Source of the DNA: JAXDAY01 sp034679345
GTDB taxonomy: Bacteria > Eisenbacteria > RBG-16-71-46 > CAIMUX01 > VGJL01
Length of the DNA stretch: 64,000 nucleotides
Reading direction: 5' to 3'
Assembly: GCA_034679345.1 (NCBI GenBank)
Contig: JAXDAY010000015.1
Coordinates: 62,001-126,000 of the forward strand
This document shows positions 33,751 through 43,173 of the stretch, piece by piece (the stretch's first letter is position 1; every line of letters starts with the position of its first letter). The notes beneath the pieces were generated by a model. That model did no database searches and was not told where the DNA came from. It saw only the letters and a list, made by a program, of their open reading frames with translations. The position numbers were made by a program, and so were the translations under genes.

Positions 33751-34980
33751 TCATGACGCTCCATTCTCTGGCTCTGGATCCCGGGGATTGACCCCCCGAC
33801 CATACACGGCGAAGTAGAGCGTCCCCACTGCCCCACACGCAAAGGCCGTCCAGAGATTCCACTTCGGATCGATTCTCCAGAGAAGTCCTCCGAGGAAGGC
33901 GGCCAGACTCACGATCAGGTCACGGGTGAGGTAGTAGGCACCGACCGTACGGGCTTCGATTCCGGGGTGGGCAAGATCGACGATGAGCGCCTTGCGCGTC
34001 GGCTCCCCGAACTCCTTGAGCCCCCGCAAGACGAACGCCGCGACGAGAAGCGGCATCGTCTTCGAGGCGTAGAGGGCGAGCGGGAAGAGGGTGAAGAATG
34101 CGAAGGTCGCGAGAACGAACGGCTTTCTTTCGCCGCGGTCGCTGAAGTGGGCGACTGGGATATAGATCAGCGCGGCGGTCGCCATCTCGATCGCCGAGAG
34201 GAGCCCGAACTCGGGCGCCGAGCGCCCGGCGATGTCGATCACCCAGAGCACGACGAAGGCGTAGGGAATCTGCTCGCAGAACCGGATCAGGATATCCGAG
34301 ACGAGCAACCGCTTCAGCCGGGAATCGAATCGCCGCAGGAGCGTCAGGGGGTGGATCCACTCGTACGGCTTCCCCGTCTCCTCCAGCATGCGCTGCTGCA
34401 CGAGCAGGGCGACCAGGGCCAGGACGAGCGCGATCGCGAAGGAGATCCGCACCCCCGCCTCGACTCCATAGCCGGCGATCAGCGCCCCGCCGATGACGGG
34501 CCCCAGGGCCATCGGGATCCGACGTATAAGAGAATGCATCGAGACGCCCATCGCCCGCTTCGATCTCGGCAGGACCCGGGCGAGGAGACTCATCGTCGCG
34601 GGGAGAGAAATCGAGGACCAGGCCAGGAAGAACACCGCCGCGATGAGGACCGCCGGCCAACTCGGAACGAGCACCACGATCGCATAGCCGGCCATCGCCA
34701 CCAGGTTGAAGAGCGCCAGCGCCTTCTTGGTCCCCAGCTTGTCCGAGAGAATCCCCCCGGGTAGCGCCCAGAGCGCCCCCAGGAGGTTCTCCATTGCCCC
34801 GTAGAGCCCGATCACGACGGCCGTCCCGCCCAGCGTCTGGAGGTACTTGGGGATGAAGCGCGACCCAATCCGCTCGCCGAGGCCGATCAGAACGACCATG
34901 CCGAAGAGGAGGGCAAGCTCCCTCTGGAGTCCGAGATACGTCAGGACTCTCCTCGCGATGCCGCGCCGCGCCTCGCTCAT
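33751..34980 (-). CDS. Major facilitator superfamily transporter
   Basis: A 409-residue inner-membrane transporter with about 12 hydrophobic segments. The MFS signature between TM2 and TM3 reads GILSDKLGTKKAL, and the repeat half carries HFSDRGERKPFVLA. Conserved charged and glycine motifs (GPVIGGALIAGYG in TM5) suggest drug:H+ or metabolite antiporter families, but the substrate is unknown. No strong SD is seen before ATG 34980. It diverges from the ornithine aminotransferase gene with 125 bases between. Convergent with the protease across an AT-rich 208-base gap containing a duplicated GGCACCTAT (33684 and 33694). Confidence 0.85.
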   Translation of the reverse strand: MSEARRGIARRVLTYLGLQRELALLFGMVVLIGLGERIGSRFIPKYLQTLGGTAVVIGLYGAMENLLGALWALPGGILSDKLGTKKALALFNLVAMAGYAIVVLVPSWPAVLIAAVFFLAWSSISLPATMSLLARVLPRSKRAMGVSMHSLIRRIPMALGPVIGGALIAGYGVEAGVRISFAIALVLALVALLVQQRMLEETGKPYEWIHPLTLLRRFDSRLKRLLVSDILIRFCEQIPYAFVVLWVIDIAGRSAPEFGLLSAIEMATAALIYIPVAHFSDRGERKPFVLATFAFFTLFPLALYASKTMPLLVAAFVLRGLKEFGEPTRKALIVDLAHPGIEARTVGAYYLTRDLIVSLAAFLGGLLWRIDPKWNLWTAFACGAVGTLYFAVYGRGVNPRDPEPENGAS

Positions 34981-35105
34981 GGCCGGCAGGCTACCCCCCT
35001 TCCGCGTTCATCGCTACACTCCGACAGGGGGCCCCTTTCGGATCGATCCCGAACCGGGAGACTCGTATCCATGGGGGATGCCCGCTAACCGGAGGTGGAT
35101 GGGAT

Positions 35106-36308
35106 ATGTCGCGGACGCAGGAGCTGATCTCTTTGGCGGAGACTTTTGGCGCTCATAACTACCACCCTCTCGACGTCGTGATCGAGAAGGCGGAAGGGGT
35201 TTGGGTTTACGACGTCGAGGGGAAGAAGTATCTCGACTGCCTCTCGGCCTACTCAGCCGTGAACCAAGGACACCGCCATCCAAAGGTGATCGCGGCGATG
35301 GTCGAGCAGGCGGGACGGGTGACGCTCACATCCAGGGCCTTCCACAACGACCAGCTCGGCCCCTTCCTGAGGGAGCTGACTGACCTCTGTCGGATGGAGA
35401 TGGCCCTGCCGATGAACACGGGCGCGGAGGCCGTGGAGACCGCGATCAAGGCCTGTCGGAAGTGGGCTTACGAGGTCAAGAAGATCCCGGCGGGAGCGGC
35501 GGAGATCATCGTCTGCTCCAACAACTTTCATGGCCGGACGACCACGATCGTCGGTTTCAGCAGTGAAGAGCAGTACCGGCAGGGATTCGGGCCGTTCACG
35601 CCCGGCTTCGTGATGGTCCCCTACGGGAACCTCGATGCCTTCCAGCGCGCAATCACGCCGAACACCGCGGGATTCCTCTTCGAGCCGATCCAGGGCGAGG
35701 GCGGGGTGATCGTCCCTCCCGACGGCTATCTCCGCAAGACCCGCGACCTGTGCAAGAAGCAGCGGATCCTCTGGCTCGACGACGAGATCCAGACCGGCTT
35801 CGGCCGGACCGGCAAGCTCTTCTGTTGCGAGTGGGAGGGAATCTCCGATCCCGACCTCCTGATCCTCGGCAAGGCGTTGGGAGGGGGGCTCTACCCCGTG
35901 TCCGCGGTCGTTGGCAGCAAGGAGATCCTCGGCGTCTTCCGTCCGGGCGATCACGGATCGACATTCGGCGGCAATCCGCTCGCCTGCGCGATCGCGCGCG
36001 CGGCCCTGCGGATCATCCGCGATGAGAGGCTCGTCGAGCGCTCCGCTGATCTCGGCGGCTACTTCATGGACCGCCTCCGAGCGATCCCCTCCCCGCACGT
36101 GAGCGAGGTTCGCGGTCGAGGTCTCCTGGTCGGAGTGGAGATCAAGAAGGCCTCGGGCCCGGCCCGGCCCTACTGCGAGAAGCTCCGCGATCTCGGCATC
36201 CTCTGCAAGGAGACGCACGAGCAGGTGATCCGCTTCGCCCCGCCGCTGGTCATCGAGAAGGAGGAGATTGACTGGATGCTCTCGCGAGTGGCCCAGGTGC
36301 TTGCATGA
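35106..36308 (+). CDS. rocD: Ornithine aminotransferase (ornithine-oxo-acid transaminase)
   Basis: PLP enzyme converting ornithine and 2-oxoglutarate to glutamate-5-semialdehyde and glutamate in arginine/proline metabolism. Class III aminotransferase motifs are clear: NTGAEAVETAIKACRKWAY, NNFHGRTTTIVGFS, EPIQGEGGVIVP, LDDEIQTGFGRTG, and the PLP Lys256 in LGKALGGGLYPVSAV. Sequence through SAYSAVNQGHRHPKV matches OAT rather than acetylornithine or GABA aminotransferases. Length 400 is usual. GGAGGTGG precedes ATG 35106. Its stop overlaps the next start (ATGA), tying it to an exported protein of unknown function. Glutamate produced here could feed the glutamate dehydrogenase encoded at 6.3 kb. 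Confidence 0.92.
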   Translation: MSRTQELISLAETFGAHNYHPLDVVIEKAEGVWVYDVEGKKYLDCLSAYSAVNQGHRHPKVIAAMVEQAGRVTLTSRAFHNDQLGPFLRELTDLCRMEMALPMNTGAEAVETAIKACRKWAYEVKKIPAGAAEIIVCSNNFHGRTTTIVGFSSEEQYRQGFGPFTPGFVMVPYGNLDAFQRAITPNTAGFLFEPIQGEGGVIVPPDGYLRKTRDLCKKQRILWLDDEIQTGFGRTGKLFCCEWEGISDPDLLILGKALGGGLYPVSAVVGSKEILGVFRPGDHGSTFGGNPLACAIARAALRIIRDERLVERSADLGGYFMDRLRAIPSPHVSEVRGRGLLVGVEIKKASGPARPYCEKLRDLGILCKETHEQVIRFAPPLVIEKEEIDWMLSRVAQVLA

Positions 36309-37372
36309 CCCTGGCTCCGCGATGCGCGGCGGCGTTGATCGCGATGGCGCTTCTCGCACCGCTCTGCGGCCGCGTCGCCGAGGCGCGTCTTCCCGCGCTC
36401 GGCATCGACGGCGTGGGTAACTTCTATGTGACCCTCCGCGCCGCGAGCGCCGCCGCGCCCTCGAGCTCCGTCCCCCCCCTCCTCCGCGGGCCGGCCGATC
36501 GGCTGCGGAGCCTGGTGGAGTTCCTTCCCGACAGCCTGCCGCTTCGCACCGAGGCGAAGACGGTCCTCATCGTTCACCGGAGGAACCCCAAGTATCGGTC
36601 TCATGTGGAGCGCCTGCTCTGGCGCAGGCTCGATCCCTACCTATCGGCTCCTGGATCCCCGGCGGAGATCCCTGGCATCATCTCGGGGGCGGCCGTCGAC
36701 CTGAAACCGCTCTGCCATGAGGGGGCCGACTCGATCCGCGTGGTCCTTGCCGACCTCTATCGATCCGCTTTTCCCCTCTTTCAGTCATCGCTCTGGCCAG
36801 CGGCCCGGCGGGACCTCGAGCTGTGGAGCAGCGCCTTCGATGATTCCATCCGCCCCGGCGAAGATCGACTCCTGGGGAACATCTCGCGCGTTCTCGCCTT
36901 GCCGCTGCCAGATTCCACCAAGGTCCGGATCCGGCTCGTCAAGGATCGGCTCCCGGAAGGCAACGGCATATACAGCGCGCCCGATGGAGGCTATCTGATC
37001 CTCGTGGAGTGCGAGGAGCCAGTCCTCGGGCGGGGAGCGATCCTTCTTCTCCGGCGCTACTTGAGGGTAGCCGACGCCCTAGCGCCGGCGGACGCCGTCT
37101 CCGCTCCCCGGCGGCTCGCCGGGGCGATCGATGCGCTCGCATCGGGAGAGGCGGCTGCAATCGCCGGACTGCCGGATGCCTTTCTCGATTACGTCGTCGC
37201 GCGTGCGCTCGAATCGAGCCTTGGCTGGTCGATCCCTCCGATTGCCCCGGAACAGGAACGGGTCCAGTCGGTTATCAAGAGACATTGGGACGCTTACCTC
37301 GCAGGTGGAATCACGATGGAAACCGCCTGCAAGGCGATCGTCTCGGACGCAGCCGATCGATCACCCCCCTGA
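36305..37372 (+). CDS. Exported protein of unknown function
   Basis: I do not recognise a family in this 355-residue protein. An N-terminal signal peptide (ALIAMALLAPLCGRVAEA) predicts export. The remainder is rich in Arg, Leu and Ala with predicted helices and no obvious metal or nucleophile motif; there is no HExxH. The stretch FYVTLRAAS and SLVEFLPDSLPLRTEAKTVLIVHRRN is followed by DLYRSAFPLFQSSLWPAARRDLELW. Its ATG overlaps the rocD stop, and the channel gene begins 57 bases on, so it is inside an operon rocD, this gene, MscS-like, M48. A lipid- or peptide-handling role in the envelope is possible but not shown. Confidence 0.6.
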   Translation: MTLAPRCAAALIAMALLAPLCGRVAEARLPALGIDGVGNFYVTLRAASAAAPSSSVPPLLRGPADRLRSLVEFLPDSLPLRTEAKTVLIVHRRNPKYRSHVERLLWRRLDPYLSAPGSPAEIPGIISGAAVDLKPLCHEGADSIRVVLADLYRSAFPLFQSSLWPAARRDLELWSSAFDDSIRPGEDRLLGNISRVLALPLPDSTKVRIRLVKDRLPEGNGIYSAPDGGYLILVECEEPVLGRGAILLLRRYLRVADALAPADAVSAPRRLAGAIDALASGEAAAIAGLPDAFLDYVVARALESSLGWSIPPIAPEQERVQSVIKRHWDAYLAGGITMETACKAIVSDAADRSPP

Positions 37373-37429
37373 TCGGAGCGGCCGGCTCCCCCCTGAGGGG
37401 TGCGGTCGCGCCTGGAGGTCGAACTCACG

Positions 37430-38524
37430 ATGACATCGGTTTTCGGCGCCGAGCTTCCGCTTCCGCCAATCCTGGCCGGGACCCTGCTCCTCATCCTCTT
37501 CGGAGCCCTGGGATGGATGGCGGGGCGACTTGCCGTGTGGATCCTCGCCCGCGGCGTGCGCCACACCAAGACAGACATCGACGATGTCGTCCTGAAGGCC
37601 GTCGGAGCCCCCGTCTGCGCTGCCGGAGCCCTCGCGGGAGTTTGGCTCGCGCTCCGGGGCCTGGACCTACCCGAGGAGTTCGACCCCTATCTCAATCGAG
37701 GATGGATCTTCCTCGCCACCTTCCTGCTCATGTCGATCGGACTTCGCACGATCAACGGGCTCTCGAGGGATATCCTCGCCAAGTCTCCGACGCTCGCGGG
37801 TTCCGCGACGATGGTCCGGGTGGTCGGGCGGGTCATCATCATCTCCATGGGCGGCGTGATGCTTCTCCAGAGCATCGGGATCGCCGTCGAGCCCCTGATC
37901 GCCAGCCTTGGGATCGGATCGCTCGCCCTCGGCCTGGCTTTGAAGGACTCGCTCACTCACTTCGTGGCCGGCGTTTACCTCTTTGCCGATCGTCCGATCC
38001 ATGTGGGCGACTATATCCGTCTCGAGAGCGGAGAGGAGGGGTTCGTCCATCAGATCGGCTGGCGAGCCACCCGGATCCGAATGCTCTCGAACACGATAGT
38101 CATCGTTCCAAACGCCAGGCTCGCCGATGCGGTCCTGGTCAACTACGACCAGCCGACATCGGACATGGGTCTGGTCATTCCCTACTCGGTCTCCTATTCG
38201 AGCGACCCCGAGCGGGTGGCCGCGATCCTCCTGCAGATCGCAAACGAGGCGATCGGCCAGGTCCCCGGCCTCCTCGGCGAACCCGCCCCGTTCGTCCGTT
38301 TCTCGGCGCTCGGGGACAACTCGCTCGACTACAGCCTCATCGTCCGGATCGCAACCTTCACCGACCAGTATCTCGTCAAGAGCGAGCTGAATAGCAGGGT
38401 CTTCGCCCGCCTCTCCGAGGAGGGAATCGAGATCCCCTTCCCTCAGCGAACAATCCATGTCCCCGATCTCGCTCAGGTCCTCGGGCGCAAGAGCGACGAG
38501 TCGGAGCGGGAAGGATCCGGCTGA
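37430..38524 (+). CDS. MscS-family mechanosensitive ion channel
   Basis: A 364-residue membrane channel protein opening under membrane tension. Three to five N-terminal transmembrane helices (ILAGTLLLILFGALGWMAG, GAPVCAAGALAGVWLAL, WIFLATFLLMSIGL, VVGRVIIISMGGVMLL) precede the pore-lining helix and beta domain: LGIGSLALGLALKDSLTHFVAG, DRPIHVGDYI, and RMLSNTIVIVPNARLADAVLVNY. These match the MscS core. The preferred ATG 37430 has GGAGG about 12 bases upstream. Stop and the next start overlap by one base (TGATG). Small-conductance channels of this type also transport osmolytes; no gating regulator is seen nearby. Confidence 0.9.
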   Translation: MTSVFGAELPLPPILAGTLLLILFGALGWMAGRLAVWILARGVRHTKTDIDDVVLKAVGAPVCAAGALAGVWLALRGLDLPEEFDPYLNRGWIFLATFLLMSIGLRTINGLSRDILAKSPTLAGSATMVRVVGRVIIISMGGVMLLQSIGIAVEPLIASLGIGSLALGLALKDSLTHFVAGVYLFADRPIHVGDYIRLESGEEGFVHQIGWRATRIRMLSNTIVIVPNARLADAVLVNYDQPTSDMGLVIPYSVSYSSDPERVAAILLQIANEAIGQVPGLLGEPAPFVRFSALGDNSLDYSLIVRIATFTDQYLVKSELNSRVFARLSEEGIEIPFPQRTIHVPDLAQVLGRKSDESEREGSG

Positions 38525-40356
38525 TGCGTCATCCCTCCAAGGCGCGGCGCGCCGCCGCACTCTCCGCCCTCGCGGCAACGATGCTCGCGATCTCGGCCTC
38601 CGTCGCGTGGGGGCAGTCGAACTCCGAGCCTGCCGACGAGCCGACCGAGGTCCGGGTCGACCCGGCGGTGGAGTTGCCGTCGGACTTCACGATCGGCCTG
38701 GAGGCGTCCCGGTATATCACGCGGCACTTCGGGACGGTCGAGACCGACTCCCTCCTTCGCCGGATGAACGATATCGGGTACCGCGTGGCGCTCGTTTCGG
38801 GCAGACCCGAGATCATCTTCACCTTTCAGATCCTCGACATGGACGAGCCGAACGCCATGGCGTTGCCGGGCGGATGGATCTTCGTCACTCGCGGAATCCT
38901 GGAGCTGGACCTGACCGATGCGGAGCTGGCCCACTTGCTCGGCCACGAGATCTCGCACGTGCTGCACCGAGACTTTTCGCGGCAGGGTCGACTGGACGGA
39001 TTCCTCTCCCTGCTCCAGACGGCGATGGTCGTGGCCGTCTCCATGGTCGGTTCCGGCTCCTCGCGCAGCCAGCCAGTGATCGAGCAACCGGGAAGCTATC
39101 TCGACTCGCAGACCTCCGCCGAGGCGGCGCTCACCGGGACGGCGGTCTTCGGAAGCGTGTTCCACGAGCTCCTGCTGCGAGGGTATAGCCGGAAACTCGA
39201 GATGGAGGCGGACGACGGCGGACGACGCCTCGCATCCCTCGCTGGATACCCCCGCGAGGCGGGAACCTCCCTCATGCAGAAGTTGCACGATCGAGTCTAC
39301 GAGACGCGGGAGTTCGGGTACTGGAGAACCCATCCTTATTGGTCCGACCGTGTGACCGTCGCGCGCTCCGTCGCGCCGGGCGCCGAGCACGGACCGTCGC
39401 CGGCCGAGGTCGCCGCCTATCGCCTTGGAGTGCAGCAGGGCCTCTCCCTCGCGGCCGCGGCGATGCGGGACGAGATCTACTCCGACTTCCTCTACGGCCT
39501 TGCCCTCCATGCCGGCGCTTCATCGGGATCGGACTTCTCCGTCCATTCCGAGCTTCTCCGGTTCCGCTTCGAGCGGATGCAGCGTCGCGATCCCCTGCTT
39601 CGCGACTACGGTCCCCTGCGGATCGAATACGACAGCCTTCTCGCCGCGGCGCGCGGGGGCCTATCCGATCCCGGCCTCATCGAAGAAATCGCCTCGATGC
39701 GCGACTCCGTCGAGTCCCTCCGTCAATTGAATCTTCCCCCCTATCTGGAGGCGGTGAACGGCCCCAACCCGAACACCCGGATCCTCGAGCGCTTCATCCG
39801 CAACTTCCCCGAACATCCGCGGAGCGCCGAGGCTCGATTCCGTCTCGCCCGGGCCTATCGCCTCTCGAGCCGACCCGACCGCGCGGCGACGAGACTGGCG
39901 ACGCTCCTGGAAGGTTCCGGCGAGCTCCCGGCGGATGGCGACTCAACAGACGCGATGCGGGCGGCTGCGGAGCTGTCCCGCCTGATCCCCGACGTCCGCG
40001 ATCTCGAGCCGCTCCAGAACCTGTACGAGCGGCTGCCCGACCTGCCCGTCCGCGAGCAGGTCAAACGCCGACTCGACGAGCTTGCGGGGACGATCACTCG
40101 CCTCGATACGGCAGGCCGATTCGTTCAGGGCCATCCGGACGCGTCCATCACGCCCAAGCTTCGGGAACGGCTCATCGAGATCGCCGACCTGGAGCTCAAG
40201 AAGGGTAGGCTCGCCGAGGGACTCGGCGATCAGCAGGAAGCCCTGGAGACCTACAACCGGATCGTCATTCTCGCGCCCGAGACCCCCGCCGCCGAGGAGT
40301 CCCGTCGCGGAATCTCCCGCATCCAGGCGCTCGCCTCTGCCGGCCCGGCGCGATAA
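38524..40356 (+). CDS. Exported M48-family zinc metalloprotease with TPR-like C-terminus
   Basis: A 610-residue periplasmic BepA/LoiP-type protease. A signal peptide (to WGQ, residue 31) precedes the M48 catalytic domain: the zinc motif His141-Glu142-Ile-Ser-His145 in LLGHEISHVLHRD, and the third ligand Glu226 in SRKLEMEAD. NAMALPGGWIFVTRG is the usual preceding strand. From about residue 410 the sequence is helical repeats (HPRSAEARFRLARAYRLSSRPDRA, KKGRLAEGLGDQQEALETYNRI) like tetratricopeptide units, as in BepA. Predicted role: quality control of outer-membrane proteins. It overlaps the channel gene by one base and ends the operon starting at rocD, with 16 bases before the convergent gene. 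Confidence 0.88.
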   Translation: MRHPSKARRAAALSALAATMLAISASVAWGQSNSEPADEPTEVRVDPAVELPSDFTIGLEASRYITRHFGTVETDSLLRRMNDIGYRVALVSGRPEIIFTFQILDMDEPNAMALPGGWIFVTRGILELDLTDAELAHLLGHEISHVLHRDFSRQGRLDGFLSLLQTAMVVAVSMVGSGSSRSQPVIEQPGSYLDSQTSAEAALTGTAVFGSVFHELLLRGYSRKLEMEADDGGRRLASLAGYPREAGTSLMQKLHDRVYETREFGYWRTHPYWSDRVTVARSVAPGAEHGPSPAEVAAYRLGVQQGLSLAAAAMRDEIYSDFLYGLALHAGASSGSDFSVHSELLRFRFERMQRRDPLLRDYGPLRIEYDSLLAAARGGLSDPGLIEEIASMRDSVESLRQLNLPPYLEAVNGPNPNTRILERFIRNFPEHPRSAEARFRLARAYRLSSRPDRAATRLATLLEGSGELPADGDSTDAMRAAAELSRLIPDVRDLEPLQNLYERLPDLPVREQVKRRLDELAGTITRLDTAGRFVQGHPDASITPKLRERLIEIADLELKKGRLAEGLGDQQEALETYNRIVILAPETPAAEESRRGISRIQALASAGPAR

Positions 40357-40372
40357 CGACCCGGCGACGCCG

Positions 40373-42202
40373 CTACATCCCCTCTGCAGCCGCCGTCTTC
40401 CACGGTTCGCCGAGAGGCGCATTCGCGGGCGACTCGCGCTTCGATGGCAGATCCCCCGTCCGCTCGATGTAATCGTGGAGGAAACCCTCCGCGGCCTTGA
40501 GCGCCTTCTCCAGATTGACCCGTCGGCCCGAGTCCCGCTCGCGCGCGAGCGTCTCCTTCAACAACGGAATCCCGCGCTCGGCGTAGGCCGGAGCCTTCAC
40601 ATAGATCAACCCGAGGTTTCCCTTCGCGCCAAGATGGTCGGGGTAGAAGAGCAGCATGCGCTCGAAAGCCTCCGCGGCCTCCTTGAATCTCTCCTGTTGC
40701 ATGAGGATCAATCCGGCATGGTAGTGCGCCTTTGCGTCGATGAGGCGCAGCTTCCGGACGTGTTTCGCCCGCTGGGCCAACGGGTCGAGCGTCCGTAGCG
40801 CGAGGCCATACTCGTCCTGGCCGATGAGCGCGGTCGCGAGATTCATCGATCCCAGCAGGAACCGCGGCCAGCTGCGCAACGACTCCTCATAATAGGATCG
40901 CGCCGCGGCGTAGTCCCCGGCCGCCATGCGATCGTTGCCGAGGAGGTAGAGGTTGAAGGGACTCGACGGATAGCTCTTTCGCGCGGACTGGAGGATTGTC
41001 GCTTGATCCTTGAAGTCGGGAACGCGAAGAGCAGTCCGCGCTCCCAGGAGAAGTACGAGACCGACCGCGACGCCGGTGAGGAGCGGCCCTGCGGAGGTCC
41101 AACGCTTCGACGCCGCGACGCCCACGGCCGCGAGGCATCCGGTCCAGCCGATCAGAGCCGGATAGAGGTTCCTCTCCGAGGCTGCGGTTCCCCCCGAGGC
41201 GACCGTCAGCGCCGGAAGCAGAAGCGCCAGCCCCACGATCGCCACGGGCATCCGTAATCCGCGAGCCGAACGTTTCCGCAATGCCAGCGCCAGCGCGATG
41301 CAGACGATCGCGACACCGATCGCACCGAGCGCCGCGGCCCGGCTCGGCCCCACCGCGAAGATCCAGCTGTACTCATGGGTCAGGCGGATCGGCGCGAGGA
41401 GCGCGCCTGCCTCGACCGCGACTCCCGCGAATGACCGTAGCAGATTGTTCAGAAACGGTTCTCCGGAAGCTGGGTCGACTGCGGGAATGCGGCGGATCGA
41501 CTCCGAGACCGTCGCCAATGCGAACCACCGAACCGCGAGTGCGACCGCCAGGCCGCTCAGGACCGGGGCCACCGTCCGGATGACGGGGCGCCGGCGATCG
41601 GAAGCGACCGCCGCCGCGACGAGCGTCAGGATGGGAAGGAGAAACCCGATCTCCTTGCTCGTCATCGCGAGGAACGAGAGCGCCGCGAGGGCGACCCAGC
41701 TCCCCTGACCCTGCCATTCTCCCTCCCGATAGACCAGGAGCGTGGCGAGCATGAAACCCGTCGCGAGGATCTCCGACAAGCCGCCGAGATAGAGGAGGGA
41801 ATGGCTCGCCACGGGATGGAGGGCGAAAAGGAGTGCGCCGAGGGCAGCCGCTCGGATGGAGCCGATCCAGCGCCTCAAGAGGAAGAAGAGCAGCAGGGCG
41901 TTTATCCCATGGAGAAGCAGCTGATCGAACTGATAGCGCGCGCGGTCGAAGCCGAAGAACGAATGCTCCAGCGCCCGAAGGACCGTCGCCGTCGGCCGGA
42001 CCTGGGGACGGAACTCCCCCGCCTGCCAGCGTCCTTGGAGAGTCTGAGTGAGGTCATCGCCGTTCACGGCAGGGTTGTCCCACACGAGCTCGTGCTCGTC
42101 GAGCACCCGGAGGTGCCCCGTCGCTCCGGTGTAGAGCAGAACCGGGGCGATCAGCAGGACGACGCAGATCAGGACGATCGGAAGTGCGCGTGTCACAGCC
42201 AT
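40373..42202 (-). CDS. TMTC-like polytopic membrane protein with C-terminal TPRs
   Basis: A 609-residue protein with about ten transmembrane segments in the first two thirds and tetratricopeptide repeats at the end (about 400-580; YYEESLRSWPRFLLGSMNLATAL, EAAEAFERMLLFYPDHLGAKGNLGLIYVKA). The early motif VLDEHELVWDNPAVNGDD and the loop FRPQVRPT resemble the eukaryote TMTC/bacterial O-mannosyltransferase-like (GT-C) group, in which a D(D/E) in the first loop is catalytic. I therefore infer a lipid-linked-sugar glycosyltransferase. ATG 42202 has AAGAAAGG touching it; GTG 42196, six bases after AAAGGA, is an alternative start. It overlaps corA by ten bases and is last in a four-gene unit. Confidence 0.7.
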   Translation of the reverse strand: MAVTRALPIVLICVVLLIAPVLLYTGATGHLRVLDEHELVWDNPAVNGDDLTQTLQGRWQAGEFRPQVRPTATVLRALEHSFFGFDRARYQFDQLLLHGINALLLFFLLRRWIGSIRAAALGALLFALHPVASHSLLYLGGLSEILATGFMLATLLVYREGEWQGQGSWVALAALSFLAMTSKEIGFLLPILTLVAAAVASDRRRPVIRTVAPVLSGLAVALAVRWFALATVSESIRRIPAVDPASGEPFLNNLLRSFAGVAVEAGALLAPIRLTHEYSWIFAVGPSRAAALGAIGVAIVCIALALALRKRSARGLRMPVAIVGLALLLPALTVASGGTAASERNLYPALIGWTGCLAAVGVAASKRWTSAGPLLTGVAVGLVLLLGARTALRVPDFKDQATILQSARKSYPSSPFNLYLLGNDRMAAGDYAAARSYYEESLRSWPRFLLGSMNLATALIGQDEYGLALRTLDPLAQRAKHVRKLRLIDAKAHYHAGLILMQQERFKEAAEAFERMLLFYPDHLGAKGNLGLIYVKAPAYAERGIPLLKETLARERDSGRRVNLEKALKAAEGFLHDYIERTGDLPSKRESPANAPLGEPWKTAAAEGM

Positions 42203-43173
42203 CCTTTCTTCCGGAAGACGACCAGGAGCGCCGCTTCCGCCGCGACCATCGAACCGACCAGAATCGGGACTGCAGCCGGATGATGCAACCCCGGCATGTG
42301 GGCGAAGTTCATTCCGAAGAAGCTGGTGATGAACGTGAGCGGAAGTCCCATCGTCGCGATGATCGTCAGAAACTTGATGATTCGATTCGTCCGCTCACCG
42401 GCCTGGCTCAGATAGGTCTCCACGGCCGTGTCCAGGATCTCCCGGTACGTGTCGGCCGACTCGCCGATCCTCCAGAGATGATCGTGGATGTCCCGGAGAT
42501 AGGTTCGGACCGAGGCGGCGATCCACGGATAGTCCCGGCTCGCGAGATGCCCGAGCACCTCACGCTGGGGATGGACGAGTTTACGGAACTTCAGGAGGTT
42601 CTTCCGGACGAGAAAGATGTCGCGCAACAGCTCCGAGCCGGCCGAGTCGAGCAGATCGGACTCGATTTCGTCGATGCTCGCATCGAGCTGGTCGAGCAGC
42701 GGAAAGCAGCTATCGACCAGCCCGTCGAGCGCCGCGTAGAGGATACGGTCCGCTCCCGACTCGAATGCGAACCTCCCCGCCCGGCACCGATCGATCAGCT
42801 CGCTCACGGCGGGAATCGGCTCCTCGTGGAACGTGGCCAGGTATCCATCCCCGAGAAACGCGTCCAGCTCCAGCAGCTCGAAATCGGTCCCTTGCACATG
42901 GCGCATTCCGAAGGCGACCACGAAGAGATGCTTCTCGTACTCCTCGACTTTCGCCCGCTGCGCGGCGTGCATCACGTCTTCCAGGGCCAGCGGATGGAAC
43001 GGGAAGATCTTCCGCACCTCTGCGATCTGCGATTCGTCGGGGTTCTCCAGATCCACCCATACGGGATTGCCGGATTCGACCGCGCGCCGGATGTCCTCGA
43101 ATCGGGTCAGAACCTCGGCGGGCCGATCGGCCGATGGATCGACCAACGTGATGATCGTTCCCCGACCGCTCAT
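42193..43173 (-). CDS. corA: CorA-family divalent metal ion transporter
   Basis: Pentameric Mg2+/Co2+ channel of the inner membrane, 326 residues. The cytoplasmic funnel is typical (VWVDLENPDESQIAEV, FHPLALEDVMHA), and the C-terminal two-helix membrane part carries the selectivity motif GMN in TSFFGMNFAHMPG. The usual acidic residue after F (GMNFE) is Ala here, which might change selectivity. ATG 43173 has a GGGGGGAG ribosome binding site, and its first base is in the stop of the upstream CDF gene (ATGA). With the adjacent CDF exporter it forms a divalent-cation pair. Confidence 0.92.
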   Translation of the reverse strand: MSGRGTIITLVDPSADRPAEVLTRFEDIRRAVESGNPVWVDLENPDESQIAEVRKIFPFHPLALEDVMHAAQRAKVEEYEKHLFVVAFGMRHVQGTDFELLELDAFLGDGYLATFHEEPIPAVSELIDRCRAGRFAFESGADRILYAALDGLVDSCFPLLDQLDASIDEIESDLLDSAGSELLRDIFLVRKNLLKFRKLVHPQREVLGHLASRDYPWIAASVRTYLRDIHDHLWRIGESADTYREILDTAVETYLSQAGERTNRIIKFLTIIATMGLPLTFITSFFGMNFAHMPGLHHPAAVPILVGSMVAAEAALLVVFRKKGWL

